Assembly (NCBI GenBank): GCA_028564925.1
Contig: CM053033.1
Location: 202,329,607-202,393,606, forward strand
DNA from: Lithobates sylvaticus
Lineage: Eukaryota; Chordata; Amphibia; Anura; Ranidae
Direction: 5' to 3'
Length of the DNA stretch: 64,000 nucleotides
Made by a program: the position numbers and the translations under genes. Position 1 is the first letter of the stretch. Each line of letters opens with the position of its first letter. Below are positions 22,164-33,311 of the stretch, one piece after another. The notes beneath the pieces were generated by a model. The model saw only the letters and a list, made by a program, of their open reading frames with translations. It did no database searches and had not been told where the DNA came from.

Positions 22164-23063
22164 ATTTATAAACACAAGGATGGGATGTTTAAGGTGCCAA
22201 CATAATCATTATACCAACATTTAATTCTTAAAATCACTAAATTATTATTACTGTAAATATTCAAAAGTAAAAAACAATCATTTTTAAAGCTGTCGTGGAA
22301 CAATTCATGCAATCATAGTGTGTGTACAGTAGTTTCAGCTCAACATCTTTCCTCAGGAGACTTGTGAAACACTGTACCGTACAGAATGCCACTAAAATTA
22401 GGTAGAAAGAACCACATGGAAATTACATAAATTATATTTTTACATTAGTATAAATTATATATAAAGTATAAATTAGTATATACCTCGGATGCCTCGACCA
22501 AATTAATATAGGAACAATTGTTGGATCCAAAGAGATTGCGGTTAGGGATATCAGTATGTCATAGAAGGAATACAACCCACTAAGGTACCCTGGAATGAAA
22601 AATAAATTTTTTTGACTTATTGATCATGATTTCAATCATATGAATTGATGATATCTAGTTGATGGACAAACATATTTATGTAGTTTGCATAGTAATGTAT
22701 AAATATATTTATAAGTAATTTACATGTTTAATTTACATGTGATTCTTTCTATCTAATTGTAGTGGCATTCTGTACAGTACTTCACGATTCTCCTGAGGAA
22801 GCTATTTGAATAGTGAAACATGTTGTGCTGAAACTACTGTACACACACTATGACCGCATGGATTGTTCCATGATGGTTTTAAAAATGATTGTTTTTAACT
22901 TTTAAATAGTTACAATAACATTTTGTGATTTTAGGAATTACATTTTGGTACTGTAGATTGATTTGTTGGCACCTTAAAAATCCAATCCTTGTGTTTATAA
23001 ATATTTTGTATATTCTGGGATGTGGTGTCCCCATCCTCAGATCTTTGGCTAATTAATTAATTT
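22164..23063. mobile_element. PLE-like foldback insertion
   Basis: A 14-bp direct repeat (actgtataataaat, 22150-22163 and 23064-23077) flanks a 900-bp insertion. Its outer ~270 bp are inverted copies (aaacacaagga / tccttgtgttt; gtggcattctgtac and its complement). Each arm contains a cctgaggaa...gaaac motif near its inner end. A long TSD argues for retroposition rather than cut-and-paste. Inverted terminal repeats are known for Penelope-like elements, but no RT sequence is present, so the PLE assignment is inferred. Confidence 0.6.
22781..22822 (+). ncRNA. Hammerhead-like fold (candidate)
   Basis: CTGAGGA is followed by an extra A, a stem gctatt/aatagt, then GAAAC, at and GTT. This is the order of a type I hammerhead core with a minimal two-base-pair stem III. 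An inverted, more decayed copy lies at about 22322-22362. The outer stem I is not convincing here. Confidence 0.35.
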
Positions 23064-23219
23064 ACTGTATAATAAATGTTTTCTTTTTGGGTTTAGCACC
23101 ACGTTAAGTCACATGGCTGAAAATTAAGATTGTTATCCTTCTCCTAAAATTTTGTCTTAAACGCGTGTCCTAGCGCTAGCCCCTCCTGGAAAACATGTTA
23201 ATACATAGTTGAAATACAT

Positions 23220-23600
23220 ATGAGGCATGGTTTACACTGGTGTGATGAGGGAAACCCTGGGAATCCAGTGCGGGTTCCTGTATTGCACCTGAATCACAGG
23301 CAGTTCACACTGCCCTCTGCTAACCAATGCGGGTGTCAATACAAAGTTAATGACACTCCCAGATTGGTTCGCAGATTGCAGTGCAAATTGTGAATTCGGA
23401 CAGTAATCGGATCGCATGGGTGTGAACACCCATGCGATCCGATTCTGGTGCGGACAAAAAAAAAAAAGGGTCCTGCACGATTTTGGTCTGAATTTGCATC
23501 GCACAGACATCACATGTGATCTGCACAGCAGTGTGGTGCGAATCACATGCAATGTCTGACATCGCACAAGTTTGAACCGGCACTGAAACTGTTTCACCTG
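23220..23600. mobile_element. Probable small DNA element
   Basis: The block runs from catggtttacactggtgtgatg to aaccggcactgaaac and contains a strong internal palindrome (cggatcgcatgggtgtgaac / acacccatgcgatccg). Words such as gtgtgaac and tgcgatccg recur in inverted positions. No TSD was assigned. Confidence 0.5.
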
Positions 23601-23712
23601 CCAAAAGATTTAAAATCACTGTAGTTAAGCAATACAAATTGCTCAACATGCCCCAGTCTCCTTACTAGGAAAGAGAGAGAAGCAAACTCAAGAAATTATC
23701 ATTTTCCTCCAG

Positions 23713-24020
23713 CCATTCTTAATCAGGGTTCCTCTTGAAATAGCTAAGGGTTCCTTGAGCTGTGGCTAACTGACCTCACATTTAATGGTGCCTGCATAGA
23801 TCCAGGTCAACTGCCACTTGGCAGAGCCAGCAACATGACTGAAAGCGTGCCATTCTAGCCACCCCTGTGGGGATCTTGCCCACTTACCACCCCTAATGTA
23901 AGGAGCATTTTTCCAATGATCCTCAATAGACCTATATTACCAGGGGTTCCTGGAGACCTTAAAATAATTTCAAGGGTTTCGCCTGGGGTAAAAAGGTTGG
24001 GAAAGGTTGGGAAAGGCTGC
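23713..24020. mobile_element. hAT-like non-autonomous element
   Basis: It starts near attcttaatcagggttcct and ends near taaaaaggttgggaaaggctg, the same end type as the element at 50414-50697. ggttcct recurs in both halves. No 8-bp duplication was identified. Confidence 0.5.
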
Positions 24021-24791
24021 TCTACTTTATCTGATCTCTCCTCCTGTCGGATCTGTGGAATGGAGGAGAACCTGATTTTTCCCCATTGCTTGCCTTCCCT
24101 CTCACAGCCTGTGTGCTGTTGTGCTGCGGATCATAGAAAGCCAATTAGAAAAAAAAATGTCATTAGTACATGTCTGTATTAAAATAGTGATCTTTCTCAA
24201 AAAGCAAAGCAAATGAAAAGTGCAGTCATACAACCAATCACAATTCATTATAGACCAATACAAGATAGATTGTAATTGGTTTCTATAGGTACTGCTTTAT
24301 ACTTTGCTGCTTGCACTGCTTTATTGAACAATTCTAGAATTGTTGCTTAGCAAACAATGAATACACAAAGCTTATTAAAATGCACGTTATTAATAAAACG
24401 GTTACAAACAACTCACGACGTGCAGTCAGATTGATCCCAGTATTGCAAATTAGTGGTCAGAAAATGGCAGTTTGAACCTGAATGGTTACCTAGGACTGTT
24501 TTCCCTTTAATTACATAAATACGGCTCTCTGGTACATAAGGGGATGCTGAGGCACATGTGTTCTCATATCCTCATTACTCATATGAGCATGCAAGGACTT
24601 ATCGAACGAGCATTAACAAGCATTAACAGTCAACAGTCAATATGACCGAATTTTCTCCATGTAATATCTCAGTGGCTCTGTGTTTTCTGAAACAAAGAAC
24701 AGGAACATTAAAAGTTAATTATGAAATGAACCATTCAGGGGAGTACATAGATCCATTTGTGTTTGCCCCTACCCTGAAGATTGCAGTCTGA
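24021..24791. other. No gene recognised
   Basis: No domain, element end or RNA gene was found. Confidence 0.5.
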
Positions 24792-25120
24792 TGCCGTGTA
24801 CACATGACCGGACTTTGACGGACTGAATTCCGTCGGACTTTTCAACGGACTTTCGACAGACTTCCGTCAAATCGGACTTGTCTACACATAATCACACCAA
24901 AGTCTGATGGATTCGACCGTGATGACGTACGACAGGACTAGAATAAGGAAGTTCATAGCCAGTAGCCAATAGCTGCCCTAGCGTCGGTTTTCATCCATCG
25001 GACTAGCATACAGATGAACTGATTTTTCGACCGGACTCGAGTCCGTCGGAAAGATTTGTTCTAAATCTAAAGTCCGTCTGATTTTTCGACAGCAAAGGTC
25101 CGATGAAGCCCACACACGGT

Positions 25121-25792
25121 ATTTATTGAAAATTAATCAAAAATTTACATACACAGACAAAAATATTGACATAATGTACTATAAAAACAACATGGAAAGT
25201 TAGGGACTCAGGGATATCCCCAAATGGGTTTGCAGTACCACCGCGTTTTTTTGCTATCTGTGGGGTTGGTGCACCCAAGGCTTGAAAAGCAAACGCTCCC
25301 ACTTAGATGTGGACTGGCCCAGAGGGGTAATCGTCGGTCCCACCAATTAAAAGAAGCTTGTGCTCGACATGTTTCGCGACTTGGTTGTCGCTTCCTCAGG
25401 AGCTTCTGTTTCAATTAGAAAAACATTTTGTTACTAGATACAGTATTAATAAAGATTTTTATACATAGTATTCAAGGTTTTTCAAAAACATTCAAAAAAG
25501 TCTGTACAAGAACTTACTGCTGCAGTGCCCTAACCAGTTCTCTTTTTGGGGAGTCCCTACCTTTCCATGTTGTTTTTATAGTACATTATGTCAATATTTT
25601 TGTCTGTGTATGTAAATGTTTGATTAATTTTCAATAAATATTGTGTAAAAATTCTAATCTGTGCCTATAAAGTCCATTCTCTTTTTTCTTCGGAAAAAAT
25701 TCCTTTTTGACAATTATGCAGGATGTGGCACTTTAATGTATATGGGTGTTTTTTGATTGCTAGGCCCTGGGGTGGCAATTTATTTCTTTGTC
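25121..25792. mobile_element. PLE-like insertion with 16-bp TSD
   Basis: gaagcccacacacggt is present at 25105-25120 and 25793-25808, a perfect 16-bp duplication. The 672-bp insert has inverted arms: 25121-25200 against about 25560-25640 (words catacacagacaaaaatatt and caacatggaaag). A single hammerhead-like motif lies between them on the minus strand. No RT is encoded. Retroposition is implied by the long TSD; PLE affiliation is inferred from the motif and foldback layout. Confidence 0.65.
25351..25410 (-). ncRNA. Hammerhead-like fold (candidate), best example
   Basis: On the minus strand: CTGAGGA, one extra A, a perfect 5-bp stem gcgac/gtcgc with loop aaccaa, then GAAAC, at, GTC and gagc. 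GTC is the usual hammerhead cleavage triplet. Stem I can form from agaagct with agcttct, or gctc with gagc. The extra A after CUGANGA is non-canonical. Confidence 0.45.
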
Positions 25793-25876
25793 GAAGCCCA
25801 CACACGGTCGAATTGTCCGACGGAATCGTTCTGTCGGACCTTTGCTGTTGAAAAAAGTCCGGTTGTGTACACGGCA

Positions 25877-26205
25877 TAACATCCTGACCACAGTTAAGCC
25901 AGCTTAGCAGAAGGCAATAAAAGAAAAGTTCAATCAGGAAACAAGCCAACAGTCACTGTCAAATTCAAATTATATTTTTTATTTTGGATCAAACTGCTAA
26001 ATGTCAGGGGTTAGGTTTAGGATGGCGTTATAATAACCACACAGATCAACTCAGCAGAAAAATTACCAATCTTGATGGATTAACTGAATCTGTCCAACAG
26101 TAAATTCCAGCAATCTTTTAATCAATATTTGATTTTAAAAGTTAAAGCTATATGGATTTTCTATTTTTATAACTAGGCCCATCTATTACACCTACAACCC
26201 ATATA
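25877..26205. other. No gene recognised
   Basis: Short AT-rich spacer between a Harbinger MITE and a Tc1 transposon. Confidence 0.5.
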
Positions 26206-26207
26206 TA

Positions 26208-27763
26208 CAGTGGGATAAATAATAATTTGATCCCCTGCAGATTTTGTAAGTTTGCCCACTTACAAATAAATGAAGGGTCTATACATTTTATCATAGGTGT
26301 ATTTTAAATGATGGAGACAGAATATCAATCAAAAATCCAGAAAAAACATGAAACAAATGTTATAAATTGAGTTTTGCCATTCAGTGAGTAAAATAAATAT
26401 TTGATCCCAAAGCAAAACATGACTTAGTACTGATGAAACCCTTGTTGGCAAGCACAGAGGTAAGGCGTTTATTGTAGTTGTTTACCAGGTTTGTACACAT
26501 ATCAGGAGGGATTTTGGTCCACTTTTTTTTAAAGATCTTCTCTAAATCCTAAAGGTTTCTTGGCTGTTGTTTGGCAACTCAAAATTTCAGCTCCCTCCAT
26601 AAATTTTCTATAGGATTAAGGTCTACAGACTGGCTATGTCACTCCCTGACCTTAATGTGTTTCTTCTTGAGGCACTCCTTTGTTGATTTGGTGGTATGTT
26701 TTGGGTCATTGTCATGCTGGAAGATCCATCCATGACCCATCTTCAGTGTTCTGACTGAGGGAAGAAGGTTCTCATCCAAGATCTTACAATACATGGCCCC
26801 GTCTATTGGGCCCTCAATGCAGCAAAGGTGGCCTGTACCTTTAGCAGATAAACAGCCCCAAAGCATAATATTTCCACCTCTGTGCTTGACTGTAGGGATG
26901 GTGTTCTTAGGGTCAAAGTCAGATTCTTTTCTTCCTTTTAACATGGCAAGTCAAGTTAATACCAAAGAGCTTAATTTTGATCTCATTTGACCACAGCACT
27001 TTTTCCCAATCCTTTATTTAGATCATTTTGAATAATTTAGATGTTCATTGGCAAACTTCAGACATGCCTGTACATGTGCCTTCTTGAGGAGGGGGACCTT
27101 GCGGGGGCTGCAGGATTTCAGTCCATGGCGGCGTATTGTGTTACCGATGGTTTGTTTGGTGAATGTGGTCCCAACTGCCTTGAGATCATTCACAAGCTCC
27201 TCCCGTGTAGTTCTGAGCTGATCCCTTACTTTTCTCATTATCATCCTTACCCTATGAGGGGAAATCCTGCATGGAGCTCCAGACCGAGGGCGATTGATGG
27301 TTATTTTGTATTTCTTCCATTTGCAAACAATCTGCAACAGTTGTCTCCTTCTCACCAAGCTTCTTGCTGATGGTCTTGTGGCTACAGACCAGCCTTGTGC
27401 AGGTCTACAATCTTGTCCCTGATGTCCTTTTACAGCTCTTTGGTCTTGCCCATGATGGTGAGGTTTGAATGGAAGAGATTCTGTGGACAGGTATATTTTA
27501 TACACATAACAAGTTGTTGCACCTTCTTAAATTGACAGGACTAATCTGTGTACCACATGAGCATAAACTGTAGCCAGTCTGTGGGAGCCAAAATTATTGT
27601 TGGTTGGAAGGGGATCAAATACTTATTTTACTCACTGAACTGCAACTCAATTTATAACATTTGTATCATTTTTTGTTTTGTTTTTTGGTTGCTATTCTGC
27701 CTCTATCATTTAAAATACACTTATAAAAATCTGCAGAGGATCAAATAATTATTTTCACCACTG
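26208..27763 (-). mobile_element. Tc1/mariner transposon, near full length
   Basis: TA duplications at 26206-26207 and 27764-27765 flank ends cagtgggataaataat and ataattattttcaccactg. Terminal inverted repeats of ~200 bp carry internal direct repeats (ttgatcc near the outer and inner edges), the IR/DR arrangement of vertebrate Tc1 elements. Length is 1556 bp, with transposase on the minus strand. Confidence 0.93.
26560..27460 (-). pseudogene. Tc1 transposase, inactive
   Basis: Read on the minus strand, the DNA-binding region ([17 protein letters not shown], then [20 protein letters not shown]) is followed by the catalytic core. The DDE triad is partly preserved: the second Asp is in [10 protein letters not shown] and the Glu in LNPIENLWREL. 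The first catalytic position reads VLWSNE instead of the family's WSDE (about 26990-27015), an Asp-to-Asn change that should abolish cutting. At least two frame changes (near 27023-27010 and in the N-terminal helix-turn-helix region) and stops downstream of 26640 also break it. The intact family protein is ~340 residues. Confidence 0.88.
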
Positions 27764-27801
27764 TATGTATTAAAAATAAGGCCACTTTCATGGTGTCTCA
27801 A

Positions 27802-28166
27802 GGGCAGCACAGTGGTGTAGTGGTTAGCACTCTCACCTAGCAGTAAGAAGGGTCGCTGGTTCAAGTCCCAACCACAACACTACCTGCCTGGAGTTTGCAT
27901 GTTCTCCCTGTGCCTGCGTGGGTTTCCTCCAGGTACTCCGGTTTCCTCCCACAATCCAAAGACATGCAGGTAGGTTAATTGGCTTCTGTCCAAAAATTGG
28001 CCCTAGTATATGAATGGGGACCTTGGATTGTGGGCTCCTTGAGGGTAGGGACCGATGGGAGTGTGCTTTGTACAGGGATAGGGACAATTGTAGATACCCA
28101 CTCAGGTTGAACTGGATGGACTGATGTCTTTATTCAACCTTACTAACTATGAAACTATGAAACTAT
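27802..28166 (+). mobile_element. tRNA-derived SINE (V-SINE type)
   Basis: The head resembles a tRNA gene, with an A box in agtggtgtagtggttagc (about 27811) and a B box ggttcaagtcc (27858-27868). A conserved centre follows (gttctccctgtgcctgcgtg, ggtttcctcccacaatccaaa, agacatgcaggtaggttaat), as in vertebrate V-type SINEs. The tail (ggatggactgatgtctttat) looks LINE-like and ends in tandem tgaaacta units. It would be transcribed by RNA polymerase III. No clear target duplication was seen. Confidence 0.88.
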
Positions 28167-28503
28167 AATGGTACATTAGTCATCCAAATTATAAAAATCT
28201 GTTTCTTGTTAAAAAAAATTATTCTGTTTTACTAAATCTAGTTAAATGTGTTTGCCAAAAATGAGCCTGGAAAACCACCACCCTCTTTGTACTAGCGGCC
28301 CAAAATAGGGTCAAGCTATGATTCACGCCAATATAGAAGCTGTGTTGCTAGATAGGATCCCTAAATATGAGAAAATTGGGAACCCCTGGGCTGAAACCTA
28401 TTTACCTTCCAACTTTGAAATTACACTTTGACTTCCATAATTTCTCCTATATATACACATAGAGCAATTTCCACTGCCCCCCCCCCCAGGCGACCCCCCT
28501 GGG
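28167..28503. other. No gene recognised
   Basis: No feature apart from a poly-C run at about 28478-28489. Confidence 0.5.
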
Positions 28504-28511
28504 GATATTCA

Positions 28512-29078
28512 CAGTGGCGGCCCATCCATAGAGGGCGCACGGACCCCCCCTATCCATGGGTCCGGCCCACTGATCTACATATCAGGGCGCCAGACTATGG
28601 ATTCCAATGGGGGGGTGTATTTTTGAAGCATCTGATTAGAGCCAGAGGCTCTAATAGGCTTCAAAAAAGGATGGGCTCGGGGCGCAGAGCACTGCACCCC
28701 GAGCCCACCCAGTTATGTGACGATAGCGAATGAATTTTTACACTCAAGTTCCTCCCCGTCAATCAGGAGGCAGGTCGTGAGACTCTGTTTCCCGATTGGC
28801 CAGAGCGTTAGACGATCCTATTGCATGCCTAGTGCTTAGAATGAACAGAGAGGAGACACGTGGCGGAGGAAGCCACACCACGAGAGGAGCCGACACTGGA
28901 GCTGCTGCCCGCACCCCGGGAGAGGAGGAGAGGACACCACAGCCCTCCAGCCCTAGATCGGGTAGGTGACTGACCGCCAGCCGCAGGGGGGGTGCTGTCA
29001 GTGCCACGCTGCCAGTCTACCGGAGGGGAGGTGCTTGTTTGCCGCCCCCCCAAAAGAAAAATTCACCAACCGTCACTG
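28512..29078. mobile_element. hAT non-autonomous element, perfect TSD
   Basis: Perfect 8-bp duplications gatattca (28504-28511, 29079-29086) flank ends cagtggcgg and ccgtcactg. It is 567 bp, GC-rich inside, with open frames that carry no transposase domain. The TSD length and CAG/CTG ends fit hAT. Confidence 0.9.
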
Positions 29079-29164
29079 GATATTCACCTCCTACCCTATT
29101 CCTCATTCTACCTTCCCACTTTTCTCCAGATATGCGCTTTTCCTTTTAACCCAATACTTTTTAA

Positions 29165-29960
29165 TAGACATGTGCACAATAGAAAAATTTGTTTAGTTTA
29201 GTTTCGTTTCTGTTCGTCTCCGTTGATTCGTAATTTCGTAAGTCGTCGGTGTTCGTATTCGGACTCGTTCGTATTTTCGTAAGAGTTATTTTTTCGTTGA
29301 TTCGTATTTCCGTTAATCTCATTTTCGTTGATTCGAAATTCGTATTTTCGTAGATTTAATTACATTCGTACTTTCGTGAGATTGATTTATTCGTACTTTC
29401 GTAAAATTGTTTTCGTAGATTCGTAATCGGAGCATAATTCATAATTTTACGTAATGTGTATGCTATTTATATGTTTAAGAAACAAAGAATTTCTCTTTCA
29501 CAAGTCAGAACTTAACTCAAAAATCCACCAAAACAGTGCCTCCGACCCAACCACACCCTATCTGGACTCTGGATGGAATATTTCAGAATCAGAACTAACA
29601 TTCGTTCTTTCGAATTCTCGATCAGCAGAATTTTCGTTATTTCGTATTTTCGTTGTTTTGATTTCTTTTTTTCCAAATATTCGTAATTTCGATTTTTCGT
29701 TCATTTTGATTTTCGTTATTTTTGAATCTTTGTTCGGTATTTTCGTTGTTTCTGTTTTCGTTTTTTCGGATTTTCATTCTTTCGTAGTTTCGTTGTTTCT
29801 AATTTAATTATTTCGTATTTTCGTTGTTTTTCATATTCGTTCTTTTCGATAGTTCGTTTTTCGTTAGAATTTTTAGTAAACCATTCGTTCATTCGAATGA
29901 ACGAATATAACGAATTTGAACGGACAACGAATTCGTAACTAAACGAATTGCACATGTCTA
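29165..29960. mobile_element. hAT-type MITE expanded by TTCGT words
   Basis: Perfect 8-bp duplications ctttttaa (29157-29164, 29961-29968) flank tagacatgtgca and tgcacatgtcta. Almost all of the ~790-bp interior is degenerate ttcgtatttt/ttcgtt repeats. Both strands stay open by chance in places. Confidence 0.9.
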
Positions 29961-30262
29961 CTTTTTAACATGTCTCTTTATTCTCTCTTATGGTTTACTG
30001 GCCATTACACATCTCACCTCCGATCATTCCCCAAGTTGACATTTACCACACAATTCTTTTCCCTCCCTAATACTTAGGAATTGGGGCATCCAAGTTAAGC
30101 CCTTCTTAATCACACTCCCAGGCCCTGGCATACAATTGTTCTACCCAGTTATGTTTTTAAGTATTACCCAGAAATACTTCACTATATGGTCACCACTACT
30201 CTAACAAATTTTTAACAATCTATCCTTAATATGATTTTTTCACCATGTTCTACTGTTGCTAA

Positions 30263-31865
30263 AGCCCCATACACACGGTCGGACAATCCGCGGACCAGGT
30301 CGGTCGGATTCTGTCCGTCGTACTTTGTCCGATGTTGGTGTTGCGTACACACGGTCGGACTACGTTGTCGGAATATCCGGTCTGCAAGAACGTCGTGACG
30401 TAAGTCGTCGTCCACGAGATTAGAAAAGGGAAGTTCAGCACCACGTCAGGCACCCGTTGGGCTCCTTCTGCTGATCCCGTGTTTATCGAGATTTAGTCAA
30501 AGTTTGGTGACTTAAGATTCGCGCTTCTCAGTTTTCTGACTCAGATCGTTACTGCTCTTCAGTTTGTGCTTGTCGTGCGTATCTGTTTATTAGTGCGTGT
30601 AGTCAGTTCGCATTTGTTGGTCATTGCGGCCTATATCTTGATATAGGACGCTTTGATTTGCACTGCTTATTGTCTGCTCGTTTCTGGTATTCATTTCGTT
30701 CTTTCAGGCCTTGCTGTTTATCGGTGCTCTCTGTTTGTCCGTTCTGACCAGCCGACCTTTTGTGACCTTGTGAGCGATGTTTCCCGTGCGTACTCGTCGC
30801 CGAGTTCGTGCTGTACGCGGAATTGGTGTCGGGCTTTTAGCTTTGACCCAAGACCCGTCCATGAACAGAGTGACGAGGAGGATGTGGACCAAGAATTGGT
30901 TGCTTCAGCGTGACCAATTCTCGCACATGCCTTTGCTTCGTGAGATCCAGAATAATCCTGATGATTTCAGGAACTTTCTCCGGATGACGGACCCCAATTT
31001 TCTACGCTTGAAAAATGATGGTTGCCGTGGGGGGCCAAGGCTTTGCAAATTCCCCAAGTTTCTCCATGGCTGCGTTCCTCTTTGGTTTGTTGCTGAGACC
31101 TAAATAAAGGTTTTTTTGATTCGAAATAATCAGTGACTATTGTGTTTTACTTTTCTACAATGACAGTTTTTCTTTGAGTAGGCAGGTACATTTCACTAAT
31201 CCTAAAGTAGAATTAACAAGGGGCACCAACAACCAACAAACTCCTAGTAAATTTAAGCAAGAAATACAAATGTTAATAATGTGGTTTTGCTAAGTTGAGA
31301 CACACAACCCCCCTCCAAAAAAAATAAAAATAAAAACAAATATGTATTCCCAAAAAAAAACAAACAAAAAAACAAATCATGGTAAAAATATAACAAAGAT
31401 TCTTTGACGATCTGAGTAAAAATAAACATGTAGTGTATAAATGCTGCAAAGTAATAAAGAACTAAGTTTGTGAGAAGTGCGGGTGAATAGGAGCAGCTAA
31501 AACATGTCATTCTTCTTGCATTGTAAAGAAAAAGAGAATGCGCTGCATTAAAGACATTTTAACATTGCAGCGTGACGAATGTGCTGTGTCGATTAGGAAA
31601 GGTAGTTTTACCTGTCCGAGCGCTTCCGTCACAGAATTTCTTCTGAGCATGCGTAGCACTTTGTCCGTCGGACAACCGTACACACGATCGGATTTGGTGT
31701 GATCGGACCGTGTTGGCGGTAAATCTTTCCAGCAGGAGATAAGACTTTGTCCGTCGGACAAACCGTCGTACACTGTCCGATGGTGCATACACACGGTCTG
31801 ATTTTTCAACAACATTGTCCGATCGGACAGAATCCATTAAAAAGTCCGACCGTGTGTATGGGGCT
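30263..31865 (+). mobile_element. PIF/Harbinger element with transposase remnant
   Basis: TAA at 30260-30262 and 31866-31868 flanks ends agccccatacacacggtcgg and ccgaccgtgtgtatggggct, a perfect 20-bp TIR. The interior has a transposase N-terminus (30777-31103) and then AT-rich non-homologous sequence. Its subterminal words (ggtgttgcgtacacacggt, gagcatgcgt) match the short MITEs at 38804 and 58829. That makes this the best candidate in the window for a longer, formerly autonomous relative. Confidence 0.9.
30777..31103 (+). pseudogene. Harbinger nuclease N-terminal fragment
   Basis: A 108-residue frame. After an arginine-rich start (MFPVRTRRRVRAVRG) it reads RRMWTKNWLLQRDQFSHM, PLLREIQNNPDDFRNFLRM and TDPNFLRL. 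This is the recognisable N-terminal region of PIF/Harbinger nucleases, the relatives of vertebrate HARBI1. Homology stops abruptly after FLRL (about 31010). The tail KNDGCRGGPRLCKF is unrelated and the DDE catalytic domain is missing, presumably by internal deletion. An AATAAA lies just after the stop (31101-31106). No Myb-like second gene was found. Confidence 0.75.
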
Positions 31866-31868
31866 TAA

Positions 31869-33311
31869 GATTGTTCCCATTCTTGTTTCAAAACTGGACG
31901 ATTGTACCCATTTTTTTAAGCCACAGAATTTCATTGTGACATGTTCTTTGTCTTTCATTCTTCTCCATTTCAATACAATATTTGAACAAGAAATGAGTTT
32001 GCCAAAAAAATTCAGCCCCTGCAATCCATAGTTGCATTAAAATCGAATCATTAAATCAAGACTAAACCCTCCTATCATTTACAGCCAAGGAAGCTGCCAT
32101 CTTAATGTCTGTTTCATCTGTAGTTTCCATGGTTCTGCACATGTCGCCAGGTATGACACCAGCCATTTTGGTTGCTTAACAGTTTGGTTGACAGTACAAG
32201 CAACTGTGATAGTTATCAGGCATGCCTTTGGGAAAACAATTAAATTGATGGGTTAAGTTCCACTTTAGTATGTATTCATTTTTTCAAGATTCTGACCCAT
32301 TTTCTGAATAAATGTTCACTTCTTTGGCGCAAACTGAAGGCTTAATTGGACTTTAAATCAAGAATGTATGATCACTTTACAATTTCTTATAGTGATGAAG
32401 ATACAATGCCAGGATGGCAAATCCAACAAGAAGATAAATACGTTGGGTCAGCATGGCTACAATTTTGACAATGATCAATTTCAAGCATAGGCTTCGTGTT
32501 GCACTACCCTGGACCATGTAAGTCTGTTCACTTTCCACTCAGCTTAAAGTAGCCAGTTTTCCACTACAGGACAGCTGGTGGTAAAGTCATATTACATTTA
32601 CACTCCAGTCAGTTCTGCTAATCAGCCCTTGGGATGATATTAAAAGTGGTATTTTGGTAGCTATGCAACGTGAATGTCTACAAATCTAAGCATTCATATT
32701 CCCACCTGATAAGCCAACTTAGACTCCTATTACTAGGCAGAAACAATCTCCACAATACAATTATGTGCCCACCAGCCGGCTGCTCTAATTGTTTATACCC
32801 TGACCTGTGATGATTGGAGGTCATGAGCTATAATGACCTTGTTTTAACAGCCAATTAATTAATGGAATATATTAGATATGTTTATGGTGGTGCTCCTGAA
32901 CTCTCTGCTGTAAGAATCTACAGCATGCCTTATGGAACCAGTAAGAAGAGCCTCCAGTAATTCATAGTTCAGGGCCAGTTTAAAGAGACATGCAACCAGA
33001 CTAGTACAGTACACAACGTTTACTCCCCCTCTGGATTATTCTTACCTAGACTACATGTACCATTGATAAGAAGTATACATAGACTTTTTTCCCCTTTTCC
33101 CTCTCTGGGTGCATGTTGGGACCCTCTGAACTGCTCTACTGTCTGGAAGGCCACCGTTCCCATACCATCTAGTACCATTCATGCTCCCAGCTGCACCTAT
33201 TGATGTAAGCCTTTGATTTTTTTACCTACTGTGTTTGATACTATATTCATTGTTACGCTGTAAATACACCATAAATCATCATATGTGTAGGTATATATTT
33301 ATTATTTACAT
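31869..33311. other. No gene recognised
   Basis: The longest stretch of the window without a defined repeat. No open frame with a domain, no splice-bounded exon candidate and no RNA gene was recognised. Confidence 0.5.

Larger units (their letters stand above)
24792..25876. mobile_element. Harbinger-type MITE split by an insertion
   Basis: Ends tgccgtgtacacatga and gttgtgtacacggca, with TAA on the right and a decayed TGA on the left. Removing the nested insertion (25121-25792) and one copy of its 16-bp duplication leaves ~397 bp, matching intact relatives of 380-417 bp. Confidence 0.85.

Noticed and set aside
27802-27880. A tRNA gene
   Set aside because: The A and B boxes are present but there is no full cloverleaf with an acceptor stem, and the sequence continues into a conserved SINE body and tail.
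31869-33311. Possible host gene in the largest repeat-free stretch
   Set aside because: I searched for exon-like frames flanked by splice consensus and found none that I could defend; expression data would be needed to call a non-coding RNA.
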